The notes below the pieces were generated by a model, which had not been told where the DNA came from, did not search any database, and worked only from the letters and a program-made list of their open reading frames with translations. Shown here in pieces: positions 26,836 through 37,097 of a DNA stretch of 64,000 bases (positions are counted from its first letter, which is position 1; each line of letters opens with the position of its first letter). Source of the stretch: CAWFMO01 sp963817065 (lineage in GTDB: Bacteria > Actinomycetota > Thermoleophilia > Solirubrobacterales > 70-9); assembly GCA_963817065.1 (NCBI GenBank), contig CAWFMO010000001.1:1922001-1986000 (forward strand), given 5' to 3'. A program made the position numbers and the translations under genes.

Positions 26836-27087
26836 ATGGACTGGCGGCACCGCGCGATATGCCGTGACGAGGACCCGGAGCTGTTCTTCCCGATCGGGAA
26901 CACCGGGCCCGCGCTGCTGCAGATCGAGCAGGCCAAGGCGGTGTGCCGACGCTGCCCGGTGATCCAGGAATGCCTGACCTGGGCCCTCGAGTCCGGTCAG
27001 GACGCCGGCGTGTGGGGCGGGCTGTCCGAGGACGAGCGCCGCGCCCTCAAGCGCCGCAACGCCCGCGCCCGCGCCCGGCTCGCCTGA
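26836..27087 (+). CDS. whiB1: WhiB1-type iron-sulfur transcription factor
   Basis: An intact 83-residue Wbl protein from ATG 26836, with AGGAG ten bases upstream (an in-frame GTG at 26818 overlaps that site and is less likely). The four [4Fe-4S]-binding cysteines are Cys9, Cys37, Cys40 and Cys46 (ICRDED, CRRCPVIQEC), the same positions as in mycobacterial WhiB1. The GVWGG turn and the basic C-terminus KRRNARARARLA for DNA contact follow. WhiB1 is an essential, nitric-oxide-sensitive regulator that binds sigma A in mycobacteria. It converges on pdtaS, the conserved arrangement. Confidence 0.93.
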   Translation: MDWRHRAICRDEDPELFFPIGNTGPALLQIEQAKAVCRRCPVIQECLTWALESGQDAGVWGGLSEDERRALKRRNARARARLA

Positions 27088-27089
27088 CC

Positions 27090-28638
27090 CGCGCTGGCCA
27101 GCCGCCCACCGCGGGCCCGCCGCGCCGAGCGGCATCGCGCAGCGCGCGGCCGCGGTACCACGCCGCTCGTCCCGGCGCGCGCGCCGGAACTCCACCGTCC
27201 CGTTCAGCTCGGCCGACACCAGCGTGCGGACGATCTGCAGGCCGAGCCGATCGCGACGTCGCCGGCGTGAAGTCGTCCGGCAGCCCGACCCCGTCGTCGC
27301 TGATCGTCGACCGTCAGCTCGACCGCGGCCGCGCTCGGCGACGCACCGTCACCGTTCCCGACCGGCTCGTCCGGGAACGCGTGCTCGATCGCGTTCTGGA
27401 CGAGTTCGGTGAGCACGAGCACGAGCGCGGTCGCGATCTCGGCCGGGATCTCGCCGAAGCGTGCCCGTCGCGGCTCGACCCGGACCCGGCCGGCCGAGCC
27501 CATGACGTCGCGACAGCATCACCAGCAGCCGGTCGACGATCTCGTCGAAGTCGACCGACTCGTCGATCGACACCGACAGCGTCTCGTGCACCAGCGCGAT
27601 CGACTGCACCCGGCGCATCGACTCCTCGAGCGCGGCCCGCGCCTCCGGCACCGACACCCGACGCGCCTGCAGCCGCAGCAGCGCGGCGACCGTCTGCAGG
27701 TTGTTCTTCACCCGGTGGTGGATCTCGCGGATCGTCGCGTCCTTGCTCATGATCTGGCGGTCGCGGCGGCGCAGCTCGGTGACGTCCTGCATGAGCAGCA
27801 GCGCGCCGAGCGTCTCGCCGCGCGGGCGCAGCGGCAGCGCGCGGAACAGGATCGTCGCCCCGCCGCCCTCGACCTCGATGCTGGCCGGCTGGCCGCCGTC
27901 GATCGCGTCGGCGACCGCGGCGGCCAGGTCGCTGGCGTCGAACGGGTCGTCGGCCACCGTGCTGGTCAGCGCGTCGATCGGCTCGCAGAGCACGTTGCCG
28001 GTGACGCCGAGCCGGCTGAACGCCGACAGCGCGTTGGGGCTGGCGTAGATGATCGTGCCGTCGGGCTCGAGGCGGACCAGCCCGTCGCCGACCCGCGGGC
28101 CCGGCGCCCTCCTCGAGCCGCGAGTCGGCGGCCGGGAACGTGCCGTCGGCGACCATCGCCGGCCAGGTCGGCGGCGCTCTGCAGGTAGACGAGCTCGAGC
28201 TGGCTCGGGCGTGCGGACGCTGGCCAGGTTCGCGTCGCGGCCGATCACGGCGATGACCTGGTCGTCGTGCCGGACCGGGATCGCCTCGCGGCGGATCGGC
28301 AGGTCGCCGTCCCAGTCCGGGTCGACCTCGCGGAAGATCCGGGCCTCGGTGAAGGCGGTGCGCAGCGGCGGCGACCCGCGCGCCGCGCAGCGACGACGCC
28401 GACCTGGTCGTGCTGGTAGGCGGTCGGTCCGGTGGTCGGGCGGCACTGGGCGACGCAGAGGAACGCCGGCTCGCTGCCCGCCTCGGCCGCGGGCACGGCG
28501 ACCGGCACCCACAGCAGCAGGTCGGCGAAGGCGAGGTCGGCGAGCAGCTGCCACTCCCCGACCAGGCGCGCGATGTGATCGACCTGCGCGTCGTCGAGCG
28601 AGCGTGCGGGCGGCGAGCGTGTCGGTGAGCGCGGACAT
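27090..28638 (-). CDS. pdtaS: PdtaS-type sensor histidine kinase, frameshifted
   Basis: A leftward soluble kinase of about 500 residues from an ATG at 28636-28638 (SALTDTLAARTLA). The N-terminal GAF-like domain contains DDAQVDHIARLVGEWQLLADL and EARIFREVDPDWDGDLPIRR, a PAS-like domain has RLEPDGTIIYASPNALSAF, and the HisKA_2 phosphoacceptor is IREIHHRVKNNLQTVAALLRL. The ATPase domain shows ALVLVLTELVQNAIEHAF. This is the PdtaS sensor whose partner PdtaR is an RNA-binding antiterminator; that gene is not in the window. About seven frame changes; the exact C-terminal end is uncertain. Confidence 0.85.
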
Positions 28639-28780
28639 CGACCTCGAGCCTGCCACTCTCCGCGCGTCGGGCCAGCGCGCGCGGTCGGCACGGTCGGCGA
28701 CACGCGCGTTACGGTCGGACTGTCGCGGCGTACAGGCGAGCGACTAAGGTCCGCATCACCGGCCTGACCAGGAGTGCGCC

Positions 28781-29023
28781 ATGCCAGACGATGCCCCGTC
28801 CGCACGCCCGCGGCCCGCCGCTGCCGGCCACGTCGTCGCCGCGGTCGTCCTGCTGGCCATCCCGTGCGTCGCGCTGCTGCTGGTGCCGATCTACTCGCGC
28901 GAGACCCCGACGCTGTGGGGCTTCCCGTTCTTCTACTGGTACCAGGTGCTGTGGGTGTTCATCACGCCGGCGCTGACCTACGCGCGCCTACCTGATCATC
29001 GAGCGCGCGCGGGGCGAGCGAGT
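28781..29023 (+). CDS. DUF3311 family small membrane protein
   Basis: About 80 residues from ATG 28781, with AGGAG upstream. Two membrane segments are seen: HVVAAVVLLAIPCVALLLVPIY and FFYWYQVLWVFITPALTYA, with the family motif TLWGFPFFYWYQ between. An indel near 28,985 shifts the final residues (LIIERARG). Its TGA overlaps the GTG of mctP. DUF3311 proteins are small partners encoded directly upstream of MctP-type symporters, and are thought to form one transport unit. Confidence 0.8.
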
Positions 29024-30750
29024 GAGCGCCCTGGCGCCGGCAGCGGGCGTCAACGGCGTCGAGCTCGGCGTCGTGCTGTTCTTCTTCGTCGCTCGTCACG
29101 GTCGGCGGCTTCCTCGCCGCGCGGTGGCGACGCGGCCGAGCACTGGACAGCCTGGACGAGTGGGGGCTGGGCGGGCGCGGCTTCGGCACGGTGGTCACCT
29201 GGTTCCTGCTCGGCGGCGACCTCTACACCGCCTACACCTTCGTCGCGGTGCCGGCGGCGATGTTCGCGCACCGGCGCGGTGAGCGGGTTCTTCGCCGTGC
29301 CGTACACGATCGTCGTCGTACCCGATCGATCTTCGTCTTCATGCCGCGGCTGTGGTCGTCGCGCACCGCACGGCTACGTCACGCCGGCCGACTTCGTCCG
29401 CGGCCGCTACGACAGCCGCGTGCTCGGCGCTGGCCGTCGCGCTCACCGGCATCCTCGCGACGATGCCCTACATCGCCCTGCAGCTGGTCGGCATCCAGGC
29501 CGTCCTCGACACGATGGGCCTCGGCGGCTCGGGCAACGCGTTCGTCGCGCGACCTGCCGCTGATCATCGCGTTCGCGGTGCTCGCGGCCTACACGTACTC
29601 CTCCGGCCTGCGGGCGCCGGCGCTGATCGCGTTCGTCAAGGACACCCTGATCTACCTGGTCATCATCGTCGCGGTCATCTACGTCGGCGGCGAAGATCGG
29701 CTTCGGCGACATGTTCGACGCGGCCAAGACGAAGCTGACCACGCCGAACCCGGACCGGCAAGCCGACCGGCGTGTTCATCCCGCCGAGCACAGACGTACT
29801 GGGCCTACGCCACGCTCGCGTTCGGCTCGGCGCTGGCGCTGTTCATGTACCCGCACTCGATGACCGCCGTGCTCGCCGCCGGCAAGGCCGCAACGTGATC
29901 CGGCGCAACGCCGCGATCCTGCCGGCGTACTCGCTGATGCTGGCGCTGCTGGCCCTGCTCGGCTTCGCCGCGATCACGAGGCAAGGAAGATGACCGTGTT
30001 CGGCCAGGACGGCAAGGCCAACGCCCAGCTCGCCGTGCCGCACTTCTTCCAGCACGGTGTTCCCGTCCTGGTTCGCCGGCGTCGCGTTCGCCGCCATCGC
30101 GATCGGCGCGCTGGTGCCGGCCGCGATCATGTCGATCGCCGCGGCGAACCTGTTCACCCGCAACATCTACCGCGAGTTCTTCCGCCCGAACGCGACGCCG
30201 AAGGAGGAGGCGCAGGTCTCCAAGATCGTCTCGCTGGTGGTGAAGTTCGGCGCGCTGCTGTTCGTGCTGGGCCTGGACAAGCAGAACGCGATCAACTTCC
30301 AGCTGCTCGGCGGGGTGTGGATCCTGCAGACGATCCTGGCGATCGTCGCCGGCCTGTACACCCGCTGGTTCCACCGCTGGGCGCTGCTGGCCGGCTGGGC
30401 GGCGGCGATGGTCTACGGCACGGTCAGGCCTACCGGCAGACGGTGCCGAACGCGACACGGCTGGTGACGGCAAGCCGGTGACGGTCCACGGCATGCGGCA
30501 CTTCGGCTCGTCGCTGGCCGACTTCCCGTTCACCGACACCAAGGTCTACATCGCGGTCACCGCGCTGTGCATCAACATCGTCGTCGCCGTGGTGCTCACG
30601 CTCGTGCTGCGCGCGCGTCAAGGCGCCGGCCGGCACCGACGAGACCGCGCCCGACGACTACTACTCCGACGCGGCGTCGCCCGAGCGTCGCCGAGGCCGA
30701 GGAGCGCGAGCTCGCCGGCGCCGAGCGCCGAGCCTCGCGCCTACGGCTGA
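29020..30750 (+). CDS. mctP: Monocarboxylate uptake permease MctP-type (sodium:solute symporter family), frameshifted
   Basis: About 570 residues from GTG 29020, an SSS-family transporter for lactate, pyruvate, propionate or similar acids. Helices and motifs in order: GVELGVVLFFFV, LDEWGLGGRGFGTVVTWFLLGGD, YTAYTFVAVPAAMFA, GYVTPADFVRGRYDSR, TGILATMPYIALQLVGIQAVL, FAVLAAYTYSSGLRAPALIAF, TYWAYATLAFGSALALFMYP, FPSWFAGVAFAAIAIGALVP, SIAAANLFTRNIYREFF and NFQLLGGVWILQTILAIVAG. About ten frame changes are present but all expected helices are recovered. Coupled to DUF3311. Confidence 0.85.
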
Positions 30751-30755
30751 CCGGC

Positions 30756-31240
30756 GTGCTTCCACCTCGTCTTCGTCGAGCCGCGCATCCCGCCGAACAC
30801 CGGCAACGCGATCCGGCTCGCCGCGGCCACCGGCGCGCACCTGCACCTCGTCGAGCCGCTGGGCTTCGACGATGAGCGACGCCCAGCTGCGCCGGGCCGG
30901 GCTGGACTATCACGACCTGGCGCCGTGGTCACCGTGCACGCCGTCGCTCGACGCGCTGTGGAGGCGGTCGCTGCCCGGCGCGGGTGTACGCGTTCACGGC
31001 GCTCGGCGACGACGTCCTACACCGACATCGCGCTACCGGGACGGCGACGTGCTCGTGTTCGGCCCCGAACCGACCGGCCTGTCCGACGACGTGCTGATCG
31101 ACCCGAACGTCACCGAGCGGGTGCGCATCCCGATGCTGGCCGGCCGGCGCTCGCTGAACCTGTCGAACTCGGCGGCCATCGCCGGCTACGAGGCCTGGCG
31201 CCAGCTCGGCTTCGCCGGGAGGGCGCGAGTCCCACGTCGG
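30756..31240 (+). CDS. trmL: tRNA (cytidine/uridine-2'-O-)-methyltransferase TrmL-type (SPOUT), frameshifted
   Basis: About 155 residues from GTG 30756. The SPOUT fold is recognised from HLVFVEPRIPPNTGNAIRLA, HLHLVEPLGF, RRAGLDYHDL, YRDGDVLVFGPEPTGLSDD, VRIPMLAGRRSLNLSNSAAI and AGYEAWRQLGF, the trefoil-knot SAM site. TrmL methylates the wobble base of leucine tRNAs. Frame changes near 30,765, 30,870, 30,920 and 31,000. The C-terminal end is not certain because the next gene starts within a few bases. Confidence 0.85.
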
Positions 31241-31243
31241 GCG

Positions 31244-32106
31244 GTGCCGAGGTTGCGGACGGGCATCGTTGTCGCCGTGTCGGTGGCGGGCTCGGCGCTG
31301 GCCGTCCCGGCGCCGCCGCCGGCGCGAGCGTGTGGCCGGCGAGGGGCAGGCGGCGTACGTGCTCGGCGCCGGCGGGGTGCACCGCGGCCCGCAGCAGCAC
31401 CGGGCGCCGATCGCGTCGATGGCGAAGGTGATGACGGCCTTCCTCGTGCTGCGCCGCTACCCGCTGCCGCGGGACGGCGACGGCTTCACGATGACGGTGC
31501 AGCAGCGCGACGTCGACGACTACCAGCGGCGCGGTCGGGCCGCGGCGAGTCGACGGTGCCGGTGCGGCCGGCGAGCGGCTGACCGAGCGTCAGGCGCTCG
31601 CCGCGCTGCTGCTCCCGTCGGCCAACAACATCGCGATCATGCTCGCCCGCCGCACGTGGGGCACGGTGCCGAACTTCGTCCGGCACATGAACCGGCGGCC
31701 GCGGCGTTGCACATGGCGCACGCCGATCTACACCGACCCCAGCGGCTTCGACGCCGGCGACCCGATCGACGCCGGCGCGACCAGCTCCGGATCGGCGCGC
31801 GCGGCGACGAGCCGCCCACGTTCCGCGCGATGGTGCGGCCGCAGCGCTACCGCATCCCGGTCGCCGGCACGATCCACAACACCGACACGTTGCTCGGCCG
31901 GGACGGGTTCGTCGGCATCAAGACCGGTTCGATGTCGCGCTCGGGCGGCTGCCTCATGTTCCGCAGCCGACGCGTCGTCGCACGGCCGGGTCGTCGACCT
32001 GTTCGGCGTGGTGATGGGCCAGTACGGCGACGACCTGATCCGGGCCGGGCTGCACGCGGCCCAGCGGCTGGCCGACCGGGTGGCCCCGCGGGCGGCGCCG
32101 GTCTGA
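31244..32106 (+). CDS. D-alanyl-D-alanine carboxypeptidase (S11 family), secreted, frameshifted
   Basis: About 285 residues from GTG 31244, with a signal peptide (PRLRTGIVVAVSVAGSALAVPA). The penicillin-binding motifs are complete: SxxK as ASMAKVM, SxN as LPSANNIAIML, and KTG as GIKTGSMSRSGG. Between them lie FLVLRRYPLP, ERLTERQALAALLLP and YTDPSGFDAGD. It trims the terminal D-alanine from peptidoglycan peptides in the wall. About five frame changes. It is convergent with rsrA, 3 bases between stops. Confidence 0.87.
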
Positions 32107-32109
32107 GCG

Positions 32110-32400
32110 CTACTCGGCGCGGTACTCGAGGTGCGTCGACTCGATCGAGATCTCGGTGATCCGCACCCGGATCCGTTCGTGCAGGCTGGCCGGCGCGCGG
32201 TCGCCGCCGCAGCAGCGCGGCACCAGCGCCCGGACGTCCTGCTCGAGGCCGAACTGCTTCAGGCACGGCGCGCAGCGTCGAGGTGCTGGCGGATGCGGTT
32301 CTGCAGCGCGTCGTCGGACTCGTCGTCCAGGTACAGATAGACGTCGCGCAGGACGTCGTCGCAGTCGATGTTGCCCGGGCCGAATCCCATCGCCGCTCAT
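32110..32400 (-). CDS. rsrA: RsrA-type zinc anti-sigma factor, frameshifted
   Basis: A leftward protein of about 95 residues from the ATG at 32398-32400, overlapping the sigR stop (ATGA). After an early indel it reads NIDCDDVLRDVYLYLDDESDD, LQNRIRQHL and, restoring one C, HLDACAPCLKQFGLEQ, the HxxxCxxC zinc-binding redox switch, then LVPRCCGGDRAP and RVRITEISIES. In actinomycetes RsrA holds SigR inactive until disulfide stress expels the zinc. Confidence 0.87.
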   Translation of the reverse strand: MSGDGIRPGQHRLRRRPARRLSVPGRRVRRRAAEPHPPAPRRCAPCLKQFGLEQDVRALVPRCCGGDRAPASLHERIRVRITEISIESTHLEYRAE

Positions 32401-33047
32401 GACTCACCTCCGACGACGCTCCGGATCAGGCCGCGGTCGCGAGCGTAGTCGGCGAGCAGGGTCTGCAGCTGCTTGCGGCCGCGGTGCAGCCGCGACATCA
32501 CGGTGCCGATCGGCGTGCCCATGATCTCGGCGATCTCCTTGTACGCGAAGCCCTCGACGTCGGCGAGGTAGACGGCCAGCCGGAAGTCCTCGGGCAGCGC
32601 CTGCAGCGCGTCCTTCACGTCGGAGTCGGGGAGGTGGTCGAGCGCCTCCATCTCGGCCGACCGCAGCCCGCTCGAGGTGTGCGACTCGGCGCGGGCGAGC
32701 TGCCAGTCCTCGACGTTCTCGTTGCCGGACTCCTGCGGCTGGCGCTGCTTCTTGCGGTAGTTGTTGATGAACGTGTTGGTCAGGATGCGGTACAGCCAGG
32801 CCTTGAGGTTCGTGCCCTCGGTGAACTGGTGGAACGCGGCGAACGCCTTGACGAACGTCTCCTGGACGAGGTCCTCGGCGTCGGCCGGGTTGCGCGTCAT
32901 GCGCATGGCGGCGGCGTAGAGCTGGTCCAGGAACGGGAGCGCGTCGCGCTCGAACCGGGCCCGCCGGGCCTCGACCGTTTCCTCCGCCACCCTGCTCCGC
33001 CTCGTAACGAGACTATCGGAGCCCGCGGGCGGGTGCGCGAGCGTCAT
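32397..33047 (-). CDS. sigR: SigR-type ECF sigma factor for thiol-oxidative stress
   Basis: An intact 216-residue ECF sigma factor from an ATG at 33045-33047. Region 2 is FLDQLYAAAMRMTRNPADAEDLVQ and TNLKAWLYRILTNTFINNYRK; region 4 is DALQALPEDFRLAVYLADVEGF and IMGTPIGTVMSRLHRGRKQL. The NNYRKKQRQP linker is typical of SigR/SigH. The overlap with the zinc anti-sigma gene confirms the assignment. I saw no clear GGAAT-type SigR autoregulatory promoter in the 80 bases upstream. Confidence 0.92.
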   Translation of the reverse strand: MTLAHPPAGSDSLVTRRSRVAEETVEARRARFERDALPFLDQLYAAAMRMTRNPADAEDLVQETFVKAFAAFHQFTEGTNLKAWLYRILTNTFINNYRKKQRQPQESGNENVEDWQLARAESHTSSGLRSAEMEALDHLPDSDVKDALQALPEDFRLAVYLADVEGFAYKEIAEIMGTPIGTVMSRLHRGRKQLQTLLADYARDRGLIRSVVGGES

Positions 33048-33120
33048 GGTGGGTCAACCCGCCCGCGCCGTCCAGCGGCCCGGAGGGAAAGAGGTTGACC
33101 TGCTGCGGCGGGCGTTAACA

Positions 33121-33150
33121 TTGACAGACTGACTGGCATGTGCATAGGCT
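33121..33150 (+). promoter_or_regulatory. Possible sigma-70 promoter for ybaK gene
   Basis: TTGACA at 33121-33126 and TAGGCT at 33145-33150 are separated by 18 bases and face the ybaK-type gene 78 bases downstream. The -35 is a perfect consensus in GC-rich DNA; the -10 is partial. Assignment is by sequence only. Confidence 0.4.
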
Positions 33151-33227
33151 CTCCTTCCGCTGATCCTCGATGGTCCCAACGCGTCGGAGTGGCCGATGTG
33201 AGATTCCCGGCTGCGCGTGGTCGCCGC

Positions 33228-33704
33228 GTGGCCAAGGGAACGCCGGCGACCGCGCTGCTCGCCCACGAGAAGATCGCGTTCACGCTGCACCCGTACGAGC
33301 ACGACCCGCGCGCGGAGGCGTACGGCGAGGAGGCCGCGGCGGCCTTGGGGGTCGATCCGGCCCGGATCTTCAAGACCCTGATCGCCACCGTGGACGGCAA
33401 GCTGGCATGCGCGGTCGTGCCGGTGGCGGGCCGGCTCGACCTCAAGGGTCTCGCGGCGGCGCTCGGCGGAAAGCGGGCGGAACTGGCCGAGCCCGCAGCC
33501 GCCGCGCGGGCGACCGGTTACGTCGTCGGCGGCATCTCCCCGGTCGGCCAGAAGACCCGGTTGCGGGTCGTCGTCGACTCGTCCGCCACGGCGTTCGAGA
33601 CCGTGTTCGTGTCCGCCGGCCGGCGCGGCCTGCAGGTGGAGCTGACGCCCGACGACCTGGTCCGGGTGACCCAGGGCCGGCTCGCGCCGATCGCCGCTCG
33701 CTGA
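33228..33704 (+). CDS. ybaK: YbaK/EbsC-type Cys-tRNA(Pro) deacylase
   Basis: An intact protein of 158 residues from GTG 33228 (MAKGTPATALLAHEKIAFTLHPY); an upstream extension to 33138 is possible but lacks family residues. Family blocks: HDPRAEAYGEEAAAALG, ARIFKTLIATVDGKLACAVVPV, LDLKGLAAALGGKRAELAEP, TGYVVGGISPVGQKTRLRVV and ETVFVSAGRRGLQVEL. The conserved lysine in RIFKTL and the GGISPVGQ loop define the active site. It hydrolyses mischarged Cys-tRNA(Pro). Divergent from sigR and convergent with the antiporter gene. Confidence 0.93.
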   Translation: MAKGTPATALLAHEKIAFTLHPYEHDPRAEAYGEEAAAALGVDPARIFKTLIATVDGKLACAVVPVAGRLDLKGLAAALGGKRAELAEPAAAARATGYVVGGISPVGQKTRLRVVVDSSATAFETVFVSAGRRGLQVELTPDDLVRVTQGRLAPIAAR

Positions 33705-33711
33705 GGCCGAG

Positions 33712-35199
33712 CTATTCGGACTTGCCGTACTCGTCGAACCAGTGCGCGAGCGGGCCGCGGCGGCTCACCGCGCGCAGCCGGCGCTCGGTGGGGTCGCGTC
33801 TCGTCCGGGTGGTCACGATGAGCAGCTCGTCGCCGATGCGCAACTGGGTGTGCGGGCCGCGGCACGAAGGTTTGCCCCTCGCGGATGATCAAGCTGATCA
33901 CGCTCGGGTCCGGCAGGCGCAGCTCGGCGATCGTCACCGAGTGCAGCCCCGACCCGGCGGGGACAGTCATGGTGAGCAGTTCGGCGTCGAGCACGTCCAG
34001 GGGCGCCGACTCCACCGAGGATCTCGCGGGTGGCGTCGCGCGGGACGAGCCGCAGCGACCGGGCCACCCAGGCCAGGCTGGGCCCCTGCACCAGCGTGAA
34101 CACGCACGACGAGCACGAAGACGATGTTGAGCACCGGTGGCTGTGCGGGCACGCCCTCGACACCGGGAACGTGGCGAGCACGATGGGCACGCGCCCGCGC
34201 AGCCCGGCCCAGGACAGGAACACCTGCTCGCGCCACGGCAGCCGGAACGGCCAGAGCGAGCAGACGACCGACAGCGGCCGGGCGACCAGCAGCAGGACCA
34301 ACCCGACGACGAGGGCCGGCAGCACCTGGCGGCAGTTCGCTCGGCGTGACCAGCAGGCCGAGGAGCACGAACAGGCCGATCTGGGCGAGCCAGCCCAGGC
34401 CCTCGGCGAACGAGCGGGTGGCGGCCCGGTGCGGCAGGCCCGGCGTTGGCCAGCACCAGCGCCGCGAGGTAGGCGGCCAGGAAGCCGCTGGCGTGCGCGG
34501 CGCCGGCCGCGGCGAACGCCACCATGCCGAGCCCGAAGATGGCCAGCGGGTACAGCCCGGAGGCCGGCAGCGCGAGCCGGGGCAGCGCGGCGCGCCGAGC
34601 CAGCCGATCGCCAGCCCGAACGCCAAGCCGACCGCGAGCTCGAAGACCAGCTGGCCGACCAGCGACCGGCCGCAGGTGAAACGGCGTCTGCGCTGAGCAG
34701 CAGGACCAGGATGACCTCGGCGCGTCGTTGAACCCGGACTCCGCCTCCAGCAGGCCGGCGACCCGGCGCGGCAGCGGCAGCACGCGCAGGATCGAGAAGA
34801 CCGCGGCGGCGTCGGTCGACGACACCGTGGCGCCGAGCAGCACGGCCAGCTGCCAGCTGAACCCGAGCAGCGAAGTGCGCGCCGGCCGCGGTCACCAGGT
34901 GCTGACGCCGACCCCGAGGCTGGCGAGCACGCCGGCGGGGCGACGACCGGCGGATGTCGCCCCACCAGTGGTCAGCCCGCCCTCGATGAGGATCACCGCG
35001 AGCGCGCGTGCCAGATCCTGGGCCACCTGGGCGTCGTCGAACTTGATGCCGATGACGTCCTCGCCGAGCAGCACGCCGAGGGCGAGGAAGAGCAACAGGC
35101 TGGGCAGCCCGACCCGGGTCGATGCGCCGGGTGGCCACGATGCTGACCAGCAGGACGACGCCGCCGCGAGCAGCGCAGGTACAGCTGGTGCAGGCTCAC
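33712..35199 (-). CDS. Potassium/proton antiporter (CPA1, NhaP2/CvrA-like), frameshifted
   Basis: A leftward protein of about 495 residues from GTG 35197-35199 (SLHQLYLRC). Membrane blocks seen across frames: LPSLLLFLALGVLLGEDVIGI, DLARALAVILIEGGLTT, AAAVFSILRVLPLPRRVAGLLEAESGFNDA, GLGMVAFAAAGAAHASGFLAAYL, and the C-terminal TrkA_C-like domain with HSVTIAELRLPDPSVISLIIREG and the end LAHWFDEYGKSE. AESGFNDA carries the ion-binding Asp. More than ten frame changes. It is divergent from a TrkA-type gene, so the two probably act together in K+ homeostasis. Confidence 0.83.
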
Positions 35200-35286
35200 C
35201 GGCTTCGCTCGGTCGATGGTCGATTCGTGGTGGAAAGACGTAGTGGGCCGCTAGAGTCACGATCCGATCGCCCGGGGAGGTGGCCC

Positions 35287-35972
35287 ATGCGGGTTGCGAT
35301 CGCCGGGGCCGGTGCGGTGGGCCATCGATCGCGCTGTCGCTGCTGGCGGCCGGACACAGGGTCCTGCTGATCGAGCGGAAGCGGTCGCACTACCGACCGG
35401 AACTGGTGCCCGGCGCCGACTGGATGCTGGCCGACGCCTGCGACGCTGGTCACGCTGCAGGCCGCCGGCATCGAGACTGTGCGACGTCGTGGTCGCGGCC
35501 ACCGGCGACGACAAGGCCAACCTGGTGTTCTCGCTGCTGCCAAGACGCAGTTCGGCGGTCGCCGCGGTCGTCGCCCGGGTCAACGATCCGGACAACCGGT
35601 GGCTGTTCACCCGGATGGGGGGTCGACGTGGCGGTGTCGACCCCGGTCCGGCTCGCCGCCGCCGTTGACGAGGCGGTGATCATCGGCCAGGTCGTGCAAC
35701 TGATGAACCTGCACCATGGCGGCAGCAGCAGCATCGTCGAATACACCGTCCCGGCCGGTTCGGCGCTGGCTTCCCTGTCGGTGACCGAGCTGGGGTTGCC
35801 GGCCGAGGCGGTCCTGCTCGGCGTGGTTCGCGGTGCCGCATTGCTGCCACCGGCGCCCGAGCTGCAGGTGCGCGCCGCGGACGAGCTGATCCTGCTGGTT
35901 GCCGCCGACGCCGACGAGGGACTGCGGACCAGCCTCGCCGCTCGCGGCCAGCCGAAGTCATCCTCGCGATAG
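35287..35972 (+). CDS. TrkA-family K+ uptake regulatory protein, frameshifted
   Basis: About 225 residues from ATG 35287. The NAD-binding domain starts VAIAGAGAVG then SIALSLLAAGHRVLLIERKR, followed by ADWMLADACD, CDVVVAATGDDKANLVFSLL and VVARVNDPDNRWLFTRMG; the RCK_C domain has EYTVPAGSALASLSVTELGLP and ADELILLVAADADEG. Single-base indels lie near 35,325, 35,450, 35,480, 35,540 and 35,625. It gates a Trk/Ktr-type transporter by nucleotide binding; the pore gene is not present here. Confidence 0.87.
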
Positions 35973-35987
35973 TCCTTCTCGAACCTC

Positions 35988-37096
35988 CTAGCGGACGGTG
36001 ACCAGGCGGGCTGCGTCCGTGGGCACGATGTCGTCGTCGTAACCGCCGGCGATCAGTACCCGGTCGCGGCCGATGGGGCTGGCGGTGACGAAGCTGCGCC
36101 GCGGGATAGGCGCGATCGGCAGCACGGTGATCCGGTTCGTGGCGCCGTCGTACACGTCGATGCGGGTCCCGCCGGCGACAACGACCCGGCCGTCGGGCAG
36201 TCTCGCGAGCGCTCCGGAGAGCTTGTACTCGCCCTCGGACAGCCGTGGTCCGGGCGTCGACACACCGCGCCGCAGATCGAGCAGTTCGGTGCTGTCGAAG
36301 CGTTCCCGTCCCTCGGTGGACGACGCTCCACCGGCGACGAAGATCCGGCCGTCGGGCAACGTCGCGGCACCGTGTTTGACCCGAGCCTCGCGGAGGTCCG
36401 GTCCGCGGACCCACCGCCCGCCGGCCAGTACCTCCGTCGTCGACAGCGCGGTTCCGCGCTCGTCCACCCCGCCGATCACCACGACGCGTCCCGCGCTCAG
36501 CACCGCGGTATGCGCCTGCCGGGGGGCGGCCATCGCCGGGCCGGCCGCGAACGTGTTCGCCTTTGGATCGAAGTACTCGGTGCTGGCCAAGCTCGTGTCG
36601 CCGTCGGTACCGCCCGCGACGAGCACCCTGCCGTCGGCGAGCAGCGTGGCAGTGGCGTCCGCTCGGCGCGTCCTCATCGAGCCGACGGAGGTGAATACCG
36701 CGCGAGCCGGGTATAGATCTCGGCGCTGTCCAGTGGTTGCCTGCCCTCGCCCGGGTAGCCGCCGGCGAACAGGATCCGGCCGTCCCGCAACACTGTCACC
36801 GCGTCGCTGACCCGCGGGTCGCGCATCGCCGCCGCGGGCCGGAAACGACGCGTCGCGGGATCGAACACCTCGCTGCGCGCGCCGCGGTCGAAACCATCAC
36901 ATCCCGGCAAGGTGCACCCGCCGGTGATCAGGACCTCGCCGTTCGCCAGGACGGTCGCGTGCTGGTCGGCGCGCGGGGTTGTCATCGTGATCGGTGGCAG
37001 TTCGGCCCGGTCCACGCTCGACGGCCGCGATGCGGCCGAGCCGTCGCAGGCAGCGACCGCCAGCGCGCTCGCGACCAGCACCGCGGCGAGTCTCAT
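35988..37096 (-). CDS. Kelch-repeat lipoprotein, one frameshift
   Basis: A leftward protein of about 368 residues from ATG 37094-37096. A lipoprotein signal is clear (RLAAVLVASALAVAACDG, lipobox ending at Cys17). Kelch/galactose-oxidase-like blades repeat as a hydrophobic-GGxx pattern: TVLANGEVLITGGC, TVLRDGRILFAGGYPGEG, TLLADGRVLVAGGTDGD, AVLSAGRVVVIGGVDE, TLPDGRIFVAGGASS, RLPDGRVVVAGGTRID and RDRVLIAGGYDDD, about seven blades forming a propeller on the outer face of the membrane. A single frame change lies near 36,700. Binding partner unknown. Confidence 0.82.
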
Positions 37097-37097
37097 C

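Noticed and set aside
33048..33120. SigR-type autoregulatory promoter before sigR
   Set aside because: No GGGAAT...GTT pattern with proper spacing was found on the minus strand.
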